A stretch of DNA of 64,000 bases from positions 186,001 through 250,000 of the forward strand of contig UBMP01000004.1 of the NCBI GenBank assembly GCA_900466575.1, given 5' to 3'. This document shows, one piece after another, positions 35,979-45,313 of the stretch (position 1 is the stretch's first letter; every line of letters begins with the position of its first letter). Made by a program: the position numbers and the translations under genes. The DNA comes from Hyphomicrobiales bacterium (lineage in GTDB: Bacteria > Pseudomonadota > Alphaproteobacteria > Rhizobiales > Rhizobiaceae). The notes under the pieces are model-generated. The model searched no databases and was not told the origin of the DNA. It saw nothing but the letters and a program-made list of their open reading frames with translations.

Positions 35979-36174
35979 GCATTCTCTAGGCTCTGGGCCG
36001 TCCCGGCCGTGTTTCGGCCAAGTCAGCGGTTGTCGTCAAATAGGTCCCCAAAGCCCTTTCGTACACCCTCGACGACCTCCTTTTGCCTGATCGCGAGTGT
36101 GACAGACTCGCTTTAGCACGACGAGTGCGGCGAAAATAGAGACAAACGAATTGGCTTGCCATAGCGAGAAAGGC

Positions 36175-36912
36175 TTATGCAGTGCTGCTTTTAGCCGACG
36201 TGTCCCGCTCGTTCCATCCGAAGATGGCGGCGAGCAGCTCGAAGACGATCACGGCGGAAAGCCAGGCAAGGATTGCATCGGAGAGAAAGTGCCGTCCAAA
36301 GAAGACGCGCAGCAGCGCCGTGACGACGGATATGGCCAGCACTGGCCAGAATATCCACCGTCGTGCATGGGGCGGGAGGAGCGCGAGCAGGCAGAAGAGC
36401 CACCCGGCACTCGCGGCCTCGCCGGAAATAAAGGAGCAGTTCGATGTGCAGGCGCCGGAGAAACTGCCGGCCGGCACGAAGGGAAGCTGTCCGGAAAAAA
36501 GGGATGTATCGGCCGGGCGGGGGCGGCCGGAATACGCCTTCAGCAGCATGTTGACGATCAGACCGGCGTCGATGATCCAGGCGCCCAGCGCAACGAGCCG
36601 GTTGCGGCGGCTGATCTCCGGCCAATCGAGACGCCGATCCAGCGCCGGAACGACGAGCGAGGCGACAAGAGCAATCGCTGCGACGACCGGCAAATAATAG
36701 AGGACTGTGCGGATCAAGGCGAAAACCGGAATCTCACCCAGCGCAAACATGCCGCACTGCCCGGCCGCGCCGCCCTGAGCGCAGGCCGATGTTGTGTAGA
36801 AAAGCCGTGAAAAGCCGATATCCACGGACGGAAACAGCCTGAAAAACAGGAGGATCACCAGCCAGCCCGCGGTGAGGATCCAGAAGCTTCTAAACGGTCG
36901 ATCCTGTTGCAT
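36175..36912 (-). CDS. PAP2-family phosphatase with a variant motif 2
   Basis: 245-residue membrane phosphatase with about six helices. Motif 1 KAYSGRPRP and motif 3 RVFFGRHFLSD (Arg, His, Asp) are intact. Motif 2, usually PSGH, reads ISGE, so the acid histidine is replaced by glutamate; two cysteines lie just before it (ACTSNC). Relatives dephosphorylate lipid A, phosphatidylglycerol phosphate or undecaprenyl pyrophosphate. The ATG at 36912 has AAAGGAA eight bases upstream. It lies just upstream of the LPS export operon in the same direction, so an LPS or lipid A role is possible but not shown. Confidence 0.83.
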   Translation of the reverse strand: MQQDRPFRSFWILTAGWLVILLFFRLFPSVDIGFSRLFYTTSACAQGGAAGQCGMFALGEIPVFALIRTVLYYLPVVAAIALVASLVVPALDRRLDWPEISRRNRLVALGAWIIDAGLIVNMLLKAYSGRPRPADTSLFSGQLPFVPAGSFSGACTSNCSFISGEAASAGWLFCLLALLPPHARRWIFWPVLAISVVTALLRVFFGRHFLSDAILAWLSAVIVFELLAAIFGWNERDTSAKSSTA

Positions 36913-37046
36913 CGCGGGATTTCCTTTCGCAAGGCCGCTGTCTATCAACGCCCGTTTGACCGATCAAGCGCCTTCGTCTCTTGCAATTGCCCGCCGAACC
37001 GTGATGAAACGGACCATCATCAGCAAGAGACGTCCAGGAGGCGCAT

Positions 37047-38543
37047 GTGGCCGGCGAAATCGAAATCAAGGTGAAGAAGTCCGCGGACGTGAAGGGCGGG
37101 ACGGTCATCGTCCTGAAGGCGAAAGACGCCGCCGCGACCGCCGGTACATCGGAAATCGCGCCCCCTGACGTACTTGCACGCGCCGAGAAGGCGGCGGATT
37201 TCAAGGCTTCGCGCCTGTCCACCTGCACGATCCTTGCTCCGCATGGATCGCCGGCCGACAAGCTGGTGGTGCTCGGCATGGGCGACGTGGCCGGTCTGAC
37301 GGAAAACGACTGGCTCAATGCCGGTGGCGTTGCGGCTGCCGCGTTCGGCAAGGCTGCAGAGATCAGCATTTTCCTCGACATGCCTGAAGCGGCCCCCGAT
37401 GCAGCCATGCTGGCGCAGTTCGTGCTCGGTGTTCGCCTGCGTGCCTATACGTTCGACCACTACAAGGTCGCGACGAAGAAGGGGGAGGATGAAGGTGCCG
37501 ATCCGGCCAAGGTCAAGGTCACGGTGGTGGCCGCTGCCTCTGCTGATGCCAAGAAGCCGCTTGCCGCTGCGGAGGCAGTCGGCGACGGCGTGCTCCTGGC
37601 ACGCGATCTCGTCAATGAGCCGGCCAATGTTCTCGGCCCGCTTGAATTTGCCGAACGTGCTGTCGCGCTCGGCAAGCTGGGAGTTATGGTCGAAGTGCTG
37701 ACCGAGAAGGACATGAAGAAGCTCGGCATGGGCGCACTGCTTGCCGTTGCTCAAGGCTCCGTCCGCCCGCCGCGTCTCGTCGTCATGCAATGGCAGGGCG
37801 GTAAGGCGGGTGATCAGCCGGTCGCCTTCATCGGCAAGGGGGTTGTCTTTGACAGCGGCGGCATTTCCATCAAGCCGGCCGCCGGTATGGACGAGATGAA
37901 GGGTGACATGGGCGGTGCGGCTGCCGTCACCGGCCTTATGCATGCACTTGCGGCGCGAAAGGCCAAGGTCAACGCGATCGGTATCATCGGCCTCGTCGAG
38001 AACATGCCGGACGGTAACGCTTACCGTCCTGGCGACGTCGTGACATCCATGTCCGGCCAGACGATCGAGGTTCTCAACACCGATGCTGAAGGCCGCCTCG
38101 TCCTCTCCGACGCATTGCATTATTGTAATGACCGCTTCAAGCCGAAGCTGATGATCAATCTGGCGACGCTGACCGGTGCGATCGGCGTGGCTCTTGGGCC
38201 ACATCACGCCGGCCTCTTCTGCAACGACGATGCGCTGGCCACAGCCCTGACCGATGCAGGCCTCAAGACGGCCGAAAAGCTGTGGCGCATGCCGCTCGGC
38301 AAGGAATACGACAAGATGATCGACAGCAAGATCGCCGACATGAAGAACACCGGCGGCCGTCAGGCGGGCGCGATCACGGCGGCGCAGTTTCTGAAGCGCT
38401 TTGTCGGGTCGACCCCTTGGGCGCATCTCGACATTGCCTCGACCGCGATGGGTGCGCCGTCGAATGAGGTGAACAGTTCCTGGGGATCCGGATTCGGCGT
38501 TCGCCTCCTCAACACGTTCGTCGCCGACCATCACGAGGGCTGA
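37047..38543 (+). CDS. pepA: Leucyl aminopeptidase
   Basis: 498-residue M17-family metallopeptidase that removes N-terminal residues from peptides using two metal ions. The signature [14 protein letters not shown] is present, with the other metal ligands in [16 protein letters not shown] and the lysine and arginine of the active site around it. The start is a GTG five bases after AGGAGG; an ATG two bases earlier is out of frame. The gene runs directly into holC in the same reading frame after its stop codon. In E. coli PepA also binds DNA; this cannot be judged here. Confidence 0.95.
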   Translation: MAGEIEIKVKKSADVKGGTVIVLKAKDAAATAGTSEIAPPDVLARAEKAADFKASRLSTCTILAPHGSPADKLVVLGMGDVAGLTENDWLNAGGVAAAAFGKAAEISIFLDMPEAAPDAAMLAQFVLGVRLRAYTFDHYKVATKKGEDEGADPAKVKVTVVAAASADAKKPLAAAEAVGDGVLLARDLVNEPANVLGPLEFAERAVALGKLGVMVEVLTEKDMKKLGMGALLAVAQGSVRPPRLVVMQWQGGKAGDQPVAFIGKGVVFDSGGISIKPAAGMDEMKGDMGGAAAVTGLMHALAARKAKVNAIGIIGLVENMPDGNAYRPGDVVTSMSGQTIEVLNTDAEGRLVLSDALHYCNDRFKPKLMINLATLTGAIGVALGPHHAGLFCNDDALATALTDAGLKTAEKLWRMPLGKEYDKMIDSKIADMKNTGGRQAGAITAAQFLKRFVGSTPWAHLDIASTAMGAPSNEVNSSWGSGFGVRLLNTFVADHHEG

Positions 38544-38546
38544 CCG

Positions 38547-38996
38547 CTGGCGGAAATCCTCTTCTACCATCTGACCGAATCGAAACTGGAGGAGGCGCTG
38601 CCTCCTCTGGTGGAGAAGTCCGTTGCGCGCGGTTGGAAGGTCATCCTGCAGTTCGCCGAAACGCAGCCGCGGGACCAGATGGACGGGCATCTCTGGACAT
38701 GGCGGGAGCAGAGCTTCCTGCCGCATGGGGTCGATGGCGGCGAATTTGATGCTCGCCAGCCTATTCTCCTGACAACGGGTGAGGGGAACCCGAACGGCGC
38801 CAACATTCGCTTCCTGTGTGCCGGTGCCGATTTGGAGGACCTGAGCGGCTACGAACGTGTCGTCGTCATGTTCGATGGTCACGATAACGACCAGCTTCAG
38901 CAGGCCCGGGGCCAGTGGCGCCGTTTTTCAGGACCTGACAACCAGCTGACCTATTGGCAGCAGAACGGCTCCGGCGGCTGGGAACGCAAGGCCTGA
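38547..38996 (+). CDS. holC: DNA polymerase III subunit chi, apparent CTG start
   Basis: 149-residue clamp-loader accessory protein that links the loader to single-strand binding protein. The conserved N-terminus AEILFYHLTESKLEEALP begins right after a CTG at 38547, and no ATG, GTG or TTG lies between it and the in-frame pepA stop at 38541-38543. GAGGG lies about eight bases before the CTG. The first ordinary start, a GTG at 38610, would delete 21 conserved residues. WTWREQSFLPHG, GYERVVVMFDGHD and TYWQQNGSGGWERK are typical chi blocks. The pepA-holC order is common in proteobacteria. Confidence 0.88.
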   Translation: MAEILFYHLTESKLEEALPPLVEKSVARGWKVILQFAETQPRDQMDGHLWTWREQSFLPHGVDGGEFDARQPILLTTGEGNPNGANIRFLCAGADLEDLSGYERVVVMFDGHDNDQLQQARGQWRRFSGPDNQLTYWQQNGSGGWERKA

Positions 38997-39145
38997 AGCC
39001 AAAGCGTCAACGCCACATCTCAAGCGCGATCTCGTTCCTGCGTCATATTGTCGATTGCTCCGTTTCCGGTGTCTGCAACCGTGAAGTTGTCACTAACAAT
39101 GCCCATATAGGGAGAGAGACACTTGACCAGAAAAGGACGCAGATC

Positions 39146-39703
39146 ATGTCTGAGCTCATCGTCATTGGCTACAACACGCAGGAACAGGCCGAAACCGCGC
39201 GCGAGGCGCTTTACAAGCTTGCCAAGGAATACCTGATCGAAGTCGAAGACGCTGTGGTGGCGACGGCGGAGCCTGATGGTCAAATCAAGCTGCACCAGAT
39301 GGTCAATCTCTGGGCCATGGGCGCATCCGGCGGCGCTTTCTGGGGCCTGCTGGCAGGTCTTGTTTTCCTGAATCCGCTTGTCGGCGTGGCCGCGGGCGCG
39401 GGGGCTGGCGCGCTCGCCGGTGCGCTGTCGGATTATGGCATCAACGATGGTTTCATGAAGGAGGTCTCCTCCATCCTGCAGCCGGGGCAGGCTGCTCTCT
39501 TCATCTCGGCCAAGCGCGCCACGTCGGATCGCGTGGTGGAAGAAATGAGCAAGCATGGCGGACGCATCCTGCGCACCAATCTGGACCGCAGCCAGGAACA
39601 GGCGCTGCGCGAGGCATTCGACAAGGCTCGCCAGGAAGTGCTGTCGAAGGACGCGCCTGCCGTTACCGCAGCCAAGCCCGCCGAAGATCCCGCCTGGGAT
39701 TGA
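39146..39703 (+). CDS. DUF1269 membrane-associated protein
   Basis: 185-residue protein of the DUF1269 family, function unknown. A soluble N-terminal half with IVIGYNTQEQAETAREAL (ferredoxin-like pattern) precedes a glycine/alanine-rich hydrophobic stretch (about 57-97) that could be two tight helices, then a second soluble domain LQPGQAALFISAKRATSD and a C-terminal tail. The ATG at 39146 has AAGGA upstream and starts the family N-terminus, although the frame is open 64 codons further. A hairpin terminator follows. Confidence 0.83.
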   Translation: MSELIVIGYNTQEQAETAREALYKLAKEYLIEVEDAVVATAEPDGQIKLHQMVNLWAMGASGGAFWGLLAGLVFLNPLVGVAAGAGAGALAGALSDYGINDGFMKEVSSILQPGQAALFISAKRATSDRVVEEMSKHGGRILRTNLDRSQEQALREAFDKARQEVLSKDAPAVTAAKPAEDPAWD

Positions 39704-39721
39704 CGGATGCCCTTAACTTCC

Positions 39722-39745
39722 GGCGGGCCGCAGTGGCCCGCCTTT
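39722..39745. terminator. Hairpin terminator between convergent genes
   Basis: 8-bp stem GGCGGGCC/GGCCCGCC (39722-39729 with 39735-39742), loop GCAGT, followed by TTT on the plus strand, 18 bases after the DUF1269 gene and just beyond the end of the deacetylase gene. Confidence 0.75.
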
Positions 39746-39757
39746 GAGACGCGTTTC

Positions 39758-40642
39758 TCAGCGGCCCGCCGAGGCGACAAGGCCACCCTGCGGCAGCCTG
39801 CTGCGGCTGTAGCGCAACGTGACGACGCTGTAGCCCTCATCTTCCAGCCGCGCGAGAAGCAGCGGCAGCATCGCAACCGTGCGCGCATGAATGTCGTGCA
39901 TCAGGATGATGCCCTTGCGCTGATGATGGATGACGGCCATCGTCCGCTCCAGCACGGCATTCGGGCTGCTTTTGAAATAATCCTTCGAGTCGATGTTCAC
40001 ATCCATGACGACGGTGCCCCGGCTCGCGAGCGCCGAGCGAATTTTCCGGGTATCGGCCAGATAGGGGAAGCGGAAGAAGCCGACCGGTGCGTCCACCGCG
40101 TCGCTCACCGCATGCTCCCCTTTGTCGATCTCGGCCATGGCCGTCTCGAAGTTGAGAGCTGCCAAATTTTTGTGGCTGAACGTGTGGCTGCCGATGGAGT
40201 GGCCGCGCCGGACGACGTCCCGCGCGATCTCCGGGTGGCTTCGCGCCATCTGGCCGACCATCATGAAGCTCGCCTTGACGCGGAAGCGATCCAGCACGTC
40301 GAGGATCTGCTCTGTCTTGCCAGGCATCGGGCCGTCATCGAAGGTGAGGATCAGTTCCTTGTCCTGTAGCCGGATGTCAGAGATAGATCCAACCGAGATC
40401 GTGCGGCCCGCCAGCCCGCCGCCCGAGAAGATGCTTCGGGAGCGGACAGGCGATTCCGGCTTCATCCACGCTGTTGGTTCCATCTTGACGGGCTCGTTCG
40501 CACCGAGGCGATGATGCTCGCCCGAAGCCGGAGCATAGGAGGATTTCAGGGAGGGCCCACCCTCCTTTTCCGGCTTCGTGGTATTGCAGCCGGCCAGCAT
40601 GAGGCAGGACAGCGCGGCGGCAAGTAAGGGCTTAATCTGCAT
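39758..40642 (-). CDS. Polysaccharide deacetylase lipoprotein
   Basis: 294-residue lipoprotein of carbohydrate esterase family 4. The lipobox LAGC ends at C19. A linker (20-95) leads to a NodB-homology domain with TFDDGP (catalytic and metal Asp at 102-103), GSHTFSH with metal histidines 153 and 157, RFPY and LMHDIH. Such enzymes remove acetyl groups from N-acetylated sugars in peptidoglycan, exopolysaccharide or chitin. The anchor position suggests an envelope substrate, but the exact one is unknown. It is divergent from the LprI-like gene. Confidence 0.88.
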   Translation of the reverse strand: MQIKPLLAAALSCLMLAGCNTTKPEKEGGPSLKSSYAPASGEHHRLGANEPVKMEPTAWMKPESPVRSRSIFSGGGLAGRTISVGSISDIRLQDKELILTFDDGPMPGKTEQILDVLDRFRVKASFMMVGQMARSHPEIARDVVRRGHSIGSHTFSHKNLAALNFETAMAEIDKGEHAVSDAVDAPVGFFRFPYLADTRKIRSALASRGTVVMDVNIDSKDYFKSSPNAVLERTMAVIHHQRKGIILMHDIHARTVAMLPLLLARLEDEGYSVVTLRYSRSRLPQGGLVASAGR

Positions 40643-40768
40643 GAAAGAATCGCTCGGGAAAATCGGAAGGATGTATGTCCGATCATTCTGCGATTATGGT
40701 TAATCATTCGTTGCGGCCGGCACCGGAATGCGGAATATTGCGCGAAATTCGGCACGCACGGAGGGGCC

Positions 40769-41494
40769 ATGATCGCGCGCTTTTTCATCCTCATGCTGGG
40801 GCTTTTGGTGGCACCTGTCTGTTGCGCCGCCAGCTTCGACTGCGCAAAGGCACAAAGCGAGGATGAAGTCGCCATTTGCAGTAATCCGGAGCTCTCCCAC
40901 CGGGACATGATTGCAGATGAAATGTTTCGCAGGGCGGTCGACATCGCCGGAGCAAAGGCCGCGAAGCCTGTGGCACGCAGCGGGCTTGCGGAGCGTGCCG
41001 CCTGTGGCAGTGATCCCGCCTGCATCGCCAAGGCGCAGCAGGGTCTCGTCGATGCTCTCGCTGCGCTGATTGACAGCAGGAGCGGCGGCATGGAGGTGGG
41101 GTCCAAGATCAACTATGGCAGCCGTCTCGGCATGCAGGTAACCGTGAGCAGCATCAGGGGCATTGGAACGAGCCGGGCGGTCATCGAGGTCGAGCACACG
41201 CGTGAAGATGCGACGACCTTCTGCCGGGAATATGTTCAGAAAGTCACTCCGAAATGCATCAAGGACGAGCTTGCGGTGGAGATCGGCGGAGAGTTTTCAG
41301 GAAACTGCCAGTCCGGCGAATTCGAGACGCTGACGAGTGACCAGCTCATCTTCAAGGGCGTCAGCAAAACAGAAGACATGGCGGATTACGAGATCGCCGT
41401 GAAGGACACCGGCGAGCTGCTCGATGGCTCCTCCGCCAGCGGATATCCGGTCGTTCTGGAGCAATTCATGGCGCTCTGCCCCAACCGGCGCTGA
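40769..41494 (+). CDS. Secreted LprI-like (DUF1311) cysteine-rich protein
   Basis: 241-residue secreted protein. A signal peptide (about 1-20) is followed by SFDCAKAQSEDEVAICSNPELSHRD, the N-terminal pattern of the LprI/DUF1311 family, members of which inhibit lysozyme or are of unknown role. The remaining 150 residues (from about 95) form a separate beta-rich domain with about six more cysteines and no family I recognise. Its length, twice that of a minimal LprI domain, argues for a two-domain protein. Alone between the deacetylase and ABC-F genes. Confidence 0.72.
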   Translation: MIARFFILMLGLLVAPVCCAASFDCAKAQSEDEVAICSNPELSHRDMIADEMFRRAVDIAGAKAAKPVARSGLAERAACGSDPACIAKAQQGLVDALAALIDSRSGGMEVGSKINYGSRLGMQVTVSSIRGIGTSRAVIEVEHTREDATTFCREYVQKVTPKCIKDELAVEIGGEFSGNCQSGEFETLTSDQLIFKGVSKTEDMADYEIAVKDTGELLDGSSASGYPVVLEQFMALCPNRR

Positions 41495-43369
41495 TCAGGT
41501 CCCGCCGATCTCTTCCAGTTCGGTCGAGAGTGCCAGCCATTCCTCTTCACTGGCCTCCAGCTTCTTCTGCGCATTCGCCCGTGCGGTCGTCAGGTCCGCC
41601 GCCCGGTTCGGATTCTTGGCATAGATATCGGGGTCGGACAGTTCCGTGTCGATCCCTTGAATCAATCTCTCAATGCGGTCGATCAAGCTCTGGATTTCAT
41701 CGATCTTTTTCTTCAGCGCGATCGGATTGGAACGCTTCTGCGCTGCCGGCTTGTCGGCTGACGGGGCAGGGGCGCTACCGCTCTCCTTCTTCTGCGATGT
41801 TTTGCCGGCGGAAACGACGAGATCGCGATATTCCTCCAGATCGCCCTCGAAGACCTTCACGGTTCCGTCGCGCACTAGCCAGAGCCGGTCCACCGTCGCC
41901 TCGATCAGGTGGCGGTCGTGCGAGATCAGGATGACGGCGCCGGTGTAATCGTTCAACGCCTCGATCAGCGCGCGGCGGCTGTCGATGTCGAGATGGTTCG
42001 TCGGTTCGTCGAGGATGAGCAGGTTCGGCGCATGGAAGGCCGAAAGCCCCATGAGGAGACGCGCCTTCTCGCCGCCTGAGAGGTCCTTGGCGGCCGTATC
42101 CATCTTCTCCGTCGGCAGGCCCATTTGCGCCACGCGCGAGCGCACCTTCGCTTCCGGCTCCAGCGGCATCAGCTTGCGCACGTGGTCGACCGCACTCTGT
42201 TCCGGCACAAGATCGTCCAGCTGATGCTGCGCGAAGAAGCCGATCTTCAGGTTCGGCGCCAGCGTCACCCGCCCGGCCTCCGCCTTCAGGCGGCCGGAGA
42301 TGAACTTGGCGAAGGTCGACTTGCCGTTGCCGTTCGAGCCGAGCAGCGCAATGCGGTCGTCTGTGTCGATGCGCAGGTTCAGGTTCTTCAGGATCGGCTT
42401 GCCGGGCTCGTAGCCCACTGCACCCTTCTCGATATGCACGATGGGCGAGGCGGCTTCCTTCTCCGGATCGGGGAACTTGAAGCCGGCCACATGCTCATGG
42501 ACCACGGCGGCCACCGTGCCCATGCGCTCCAGAGCCTTGACGCGGCTCTGCGCCTGCTTGGCCTTCGTCGCCTTGGCCTTGAACCGGTCGATGAAGCTTT
42601 GCAGATGCTTGCGCGCCGCCTCGTTCTTGGCCCGCGCCTTCATCTGAAGCTCTTCGGCCTCGGCCTTCTGCCGCTCGAACTGGTCGTAGGAGCCGCGATA
42701 GAAGGTCAGCTTCTTCTGGTCGAGATGCACGATCGAGTTGACCGCCGAGTTCAACAGGTCGCGGTCGTGGCTGATGATGATGACCGTGTGCGGATATCGC
42801 TTGATATAATCCTCGAGCCAGAGCGTACCTTCAAGGTCGAGATAGTTGGTCGGTTCGTCCAGCAGCAGCAGATCGGGCTCAGAAAAGAGCACCGCCGCCA
42901 GCGCCACGCGCATCCGCCAGCCGCCGGAAAAGCTCTTCGCCGGCCGCTTCTGCGCCTCATCGTCAAAGCCGAGACCGGCGAGAATGGAGGCCGCGCGCGC
43001 CTCGGCCGAATAGGCGTCGATATCGGCGAGCCTCACCTGGATTTCGGCGATGCGATGCGGATCGGTCGCCGTCTCGGCCTCTTTCATGAGCGCCGCGCGC
43101 TCCTTGTCCGCCGCCATGACGATCTCGATCAGCGCGTCATCCGTCCCCGGCGCTTCCTGCGCCACCTGACCGATCCGCGCGCCCTTGGGATAAGTGACCG
43201 TGCCGGCCTCCGGCGACATGTCGCCCGTGATGATCTTGAACAGCGTCGACTTGCCGGCGCCATTGCGCCCGACAAGGCCCGCCTTGAAACCGGAAGGCAG
43301 GGTGAGCGACGCATCGTCGATAAGAAGGCGCCCGGCAATGCGGGCCGTGAGACCGGAAATCGTGATCAT
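41495..43369 (-). CDS. ABC-F family ATPase (Uup/YheS-type)
   Basis: 624-residue soluble protein with two ABC domains and no membrane segments. Walker A motifs are GRNGAGKST and GSNGNGKST; signature motifs SGGWRMR and SGGEKAR; both domains have DEPTN in Walker B. The interdomain linker (about 225-310) is rich in Lys and Glu, as in ribosome-binding members, and a C-terminal coiled coil (about 560-620) resembles that of Uup/YheS. ABC-F proteins resolve stalled or misfolded states of the ribosome. The ATG at 43369 starts the conserved MITISGLTARIAG; it lacks a good ribosome binding site. The subgroup is not settled. Confidence 0.9.
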   Translation of the reverse strand: MITISGLTARIAGRLLIDDASLTLPSGFKAGLVGRNGAGKSTLFKIITGDMSPEAGTVTYPKGARIGQVAQEAPGTDDALIEIVMAADKERAALMKEAETATDPHRIAEIQVRLADIDAYSAEARAASILAGLGFDDEAQKRPAKSFSGGWRMRVALAAVLFSEPDLLLLDEPTNYLDLEGTLWLEDYIKRYPHTVIIISHDRDLLNSAVNSIVHLDQKKLTFYRGSYDQFERQKAEAEELQMKARAKNEAARKHLQSFIDRFKAKATKAKQAQSRVKALERMGTVAAVVHEHVAGFKFPDPEKEAASPIVHIEKGAVGYEPGKPILKNLNLRIDTDDRIALLGSNGNGKSTFAKFISGRLKAEAGRVTLAPNLKIGFFAQHQLDDLVPEQSAVDHVRKLMPLEPEAKVRSRVAQMGLPTEKMDTAAKDLSGGEKARLLMGLSAFHAPNLLILDEPTNHLDIDSRRALIEALNDYTGAVILISHDRHLIEATVDRLWLVRDGTVKVFEGDLEEYRDLVVSAGKTSQKKESGSAPAPSADKPAAQKRSNPIALKKKIDEIQSLIDRIERLIQGIDTELSDPDIYAKNPNRAADLTTARANAQKKLEASEEEWLALSTELEEIGGT

Positions 43370-43500
43370 GATGGCGGGTTTAATGGCCGAGCTTGGCGGG
43401 GATGGCAAGGGGGATGGCCGTTGCCGAACCGACAAAAGCGGGTAACGTCAGTCCGTAAAGCCGCGAGTCGATCAAGCTTTGCAGGGACAGGGGATTTAAG

Positions 43501-44145
43501 ATGGACATTTACGTGCTGGGAGCGGCCCTCATCGCAGGCTTCGTTTACGGAATAACCCCGGGCCCCGGCGTGCTCGCCGTCTTCGGGATCGGCGCTGATC
43601 AGGGCAGGCGCTCGGCGGCGGCGTTTCTGACCGGGCATCTGGCGGGCGATGTCGTGTGGTCGACGCTGGCGCTGGTCTCGATCGTCGGCGCCACGGTCAT
43701 CGGCTCGGCCTTTTTCGATATTCTGGGGCTGATCAGCGGGGCCTACCTCTTCTGGCTCGGCTGGCGCGCTGTGACTGTCAAGCGCCGGTCGGAGGAGGAC
43801 ATGAGCGCCGCGCGCATCCGCCGCCCCATGCTGCACGGTTTGACCTTCGGTCTCACCAATCCCAAATCCTATCCGGTGGCAGTGGCCACGCTGACCGCGC
43901 TCCTGTCCGCCAAGGCGGGGCTTCTGACCTTCGCCATGCTGCCCGCGCTCGTGGCTGCCACCTTTGTTGGAGGTCTCTTTGCCTATGTCATCCTGATCGG
44001 CATTGTCGGCATGTCTGCCATCCGCCGGCTCTATCGCCGCCACGAACTCTGGGTGACGCGGCTGAGCGGCATCATGTTCATCGGCTTCGCCGTCCATGCG
44101 ATCATGCATGCGGCGCCGGGTCTGATGAATACCCGCAAGGCCTGA
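43501..44145 (+). CDS. LysE/RhtB-family amino acid exporter
   Basis: 214-residue inner-membrane protein with about six helices. The N-terminal GFVYGITPGPGVLAVFGIG is the LysE/RhtB motif, followed by FLTGHLAGDVVW and GLTNPKSYPVA. Family members export basic or neutral amino acids or homoserine lactones by antiport; substrate not determined. A long loop (about 90-110) is rich in Arg. The start has AGGGGA-type sequence upstream. It is divergent from the ABC-F gene. Confidence 0.87.
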   Translation: MDIYVLGAALIAGFVYGITPGPGVLAVFGIGADQGRRSAAAFLTGHLAGDVVWSTLALVSIVGATVIGSAFFDILGLISGAYLFWLGWRAVTVKRRSEEDMSAARIRRPMLHGLTFGLTNPKSYPVAVATLTALLSAKAGLLTFAMLPALVAATFVGGLFAYVILIGIVGMSAIRRLYRRHELWVTRLSGIMFIGFAVHAIMHAAPGLMNTRKA

Positions 44146-44519
44146 AGCTTCCTGGCCTGCGGCGTATGCTGCTCGCGCCGCTACACCGTGAACTCTTCTC
44201 CGGTAAAGTGAGGGAACAAGGGGCGATCCGCGACCAGACGGTGATGGAGTGTGGCCATCAGTGACCGCAAGAATGCGTCCGTCAGGCGATTGAATTCTTC
44301 GCGGGTCAGCTTTGCAGCCTCTGCATAGGGAAACGCGTTTTCCCAGCTGTTGCGTTGTGGGAACTAATTGAAATGTCAAAGCATTCCATTTTTAGCCGGG
44401 GCGGTTGTCTACGCTGCTTCGAAGCGCTGCCAGTGTCATCCCTGCAGCCTGGCGATTGATGATTGGATCATCATCGCCTTTTATTGAAAGAACAAAAGAA
44501 TATCCCCTTGGAGTGAAAC
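44146..44519. other. Intergenic region between the LysE-type and GST genes
   Basis: No intact gene. The left part contains the minus-strand remnant at 44181-44363. The right part (about 44364-44519) is moderately AT-rich and should contain the promoter of the glutathione transferase gene, which has GGAG nine bases before its ATG. Confidence 0.55.
44181..44363 (-). pseudogene. Coding-like remnant without a start codon
   Basis: On the minus strand 60 sense codons end in a TAG (44181-44183). The peptide looks like protein (contains NSWENAFPYAEAAKLTR and DRPLFPHFTGEEFTV) but is preceded immediately by a TAG (44364-44366), and the only in-frame start, an ATG, lies 39 codons in. It may be the 3' remnant of a lost gene. 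I do not recognise the family. Confidence 0.4.
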
Positions 44520-45212
44520 ATGCCCCTGATCCTTTACGGCCTTTGCGGAGAAGACCCGTCCATCCACTTCTCGCCCCATGTGTGGAAGGTCATCATGGCT
44601 CTACACCACAAGGGGCTCGACTACGAATTCCGCCCGGTGCCGTTCACGGAAATCCCGAAACAGGAAGATGGCTTCTCGCCGACCGTGCCGATCTTACGGG
44701 ACGGTGAGAGGCTGGTGCGCGACAGTTTCGATATCGCGCTCTATCTCGAGGACGCCTATGCCGATACGCCGAGCCTGTTCAAGGGCGAGGGCGGTCGCGC
44801 CATGGCCCGGTTCGTGGAAGGCTTCAGCCAGACGGTCGTGCATCCGGCCATCACAAAGATTGCCGTCGCAGACATTCATAACCTGCTCGCGCCGACGGAT
44901 CGCGTCTACTTCCGCAAGACACGCGAGGCACGGCTGAGCCAAACGCTGGAAGAACTCGCGTCCAACCGCTTCAGCGAGGCCGGGGAATTTCCCCGCAAGC
45001 TCGAACCGATCCGCCACACTCTGAAGTTCCAGCCGTGGCTTGGCGGCGAAGGCCCGCTCTTTGCGGACTACATCCTCTTCGGCGCATTCCAATGGGCTCG
45101 AGTCACTGCGTCCGTGGATATTCTCAAGGTCGACGATCCGGTTCGCCACTGGTTCGAGCGGTGCCTTGATCTTCATGGTGCCGTTGGGCGGAGCGTCAGG
45201 GCCGCGGCCTGA
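44520..45212 (+). CDS. Glutathione S-transferase family protein (Ure2p/beta-etherase-like)
   Basis: 230-residue cytosolic protein: a thioredoxin-like N-terminal domain (about 1-80) with [11 protein letters not shown] at the glutathione site and [27 protein letters not shown], the cis-proline and gamma-glutamyl region, then a helical C-terminal domain. The sequence lacks the Tyr of alpha-type enzymes; a Ser or similar near the first helix is the likely catalytic residue. The broad LigE/LigF-like group is suggested, but the substrate is unknown. Followed after 101 bases by ndk. Confidence 0.82.
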   Translation: MPLILYGLCGEDPSIHFSPHVWKVIMALHHKGLDYEFRPVPFTEIPKQEDGFSPTVPILRDGERLVRDSFDIALYLEDAYADTPSLFKGEGGRAMARFVEGFSQTVVHPAITKIAVADIHNLLAPTDRVYFRKTREARLSQTLEELASNRFSEAGEFPRKLEPIRHTLKFQPWLGGEGPLFADYILFGAFQWARVTASVDILKVDDPVRHWFERCLDLHGAVGRSVRAAA

Positions 45213-45313
45213 TTGCCTTTCCTGGTCGGGTGGCGCCTGTGCCCTCTTGTTTTGAGGCCCGAAGGCGGGTATTGAGCGCCCCAAATTCCTATAAAACCCA
45301 AGGACCAAGAGAC

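Noticed and set aside
37020-38882. 620-codon minus-strand frame opposite pepA and holC
   Set aside because: Covers two clear plus-strand genes; no motif supports it.
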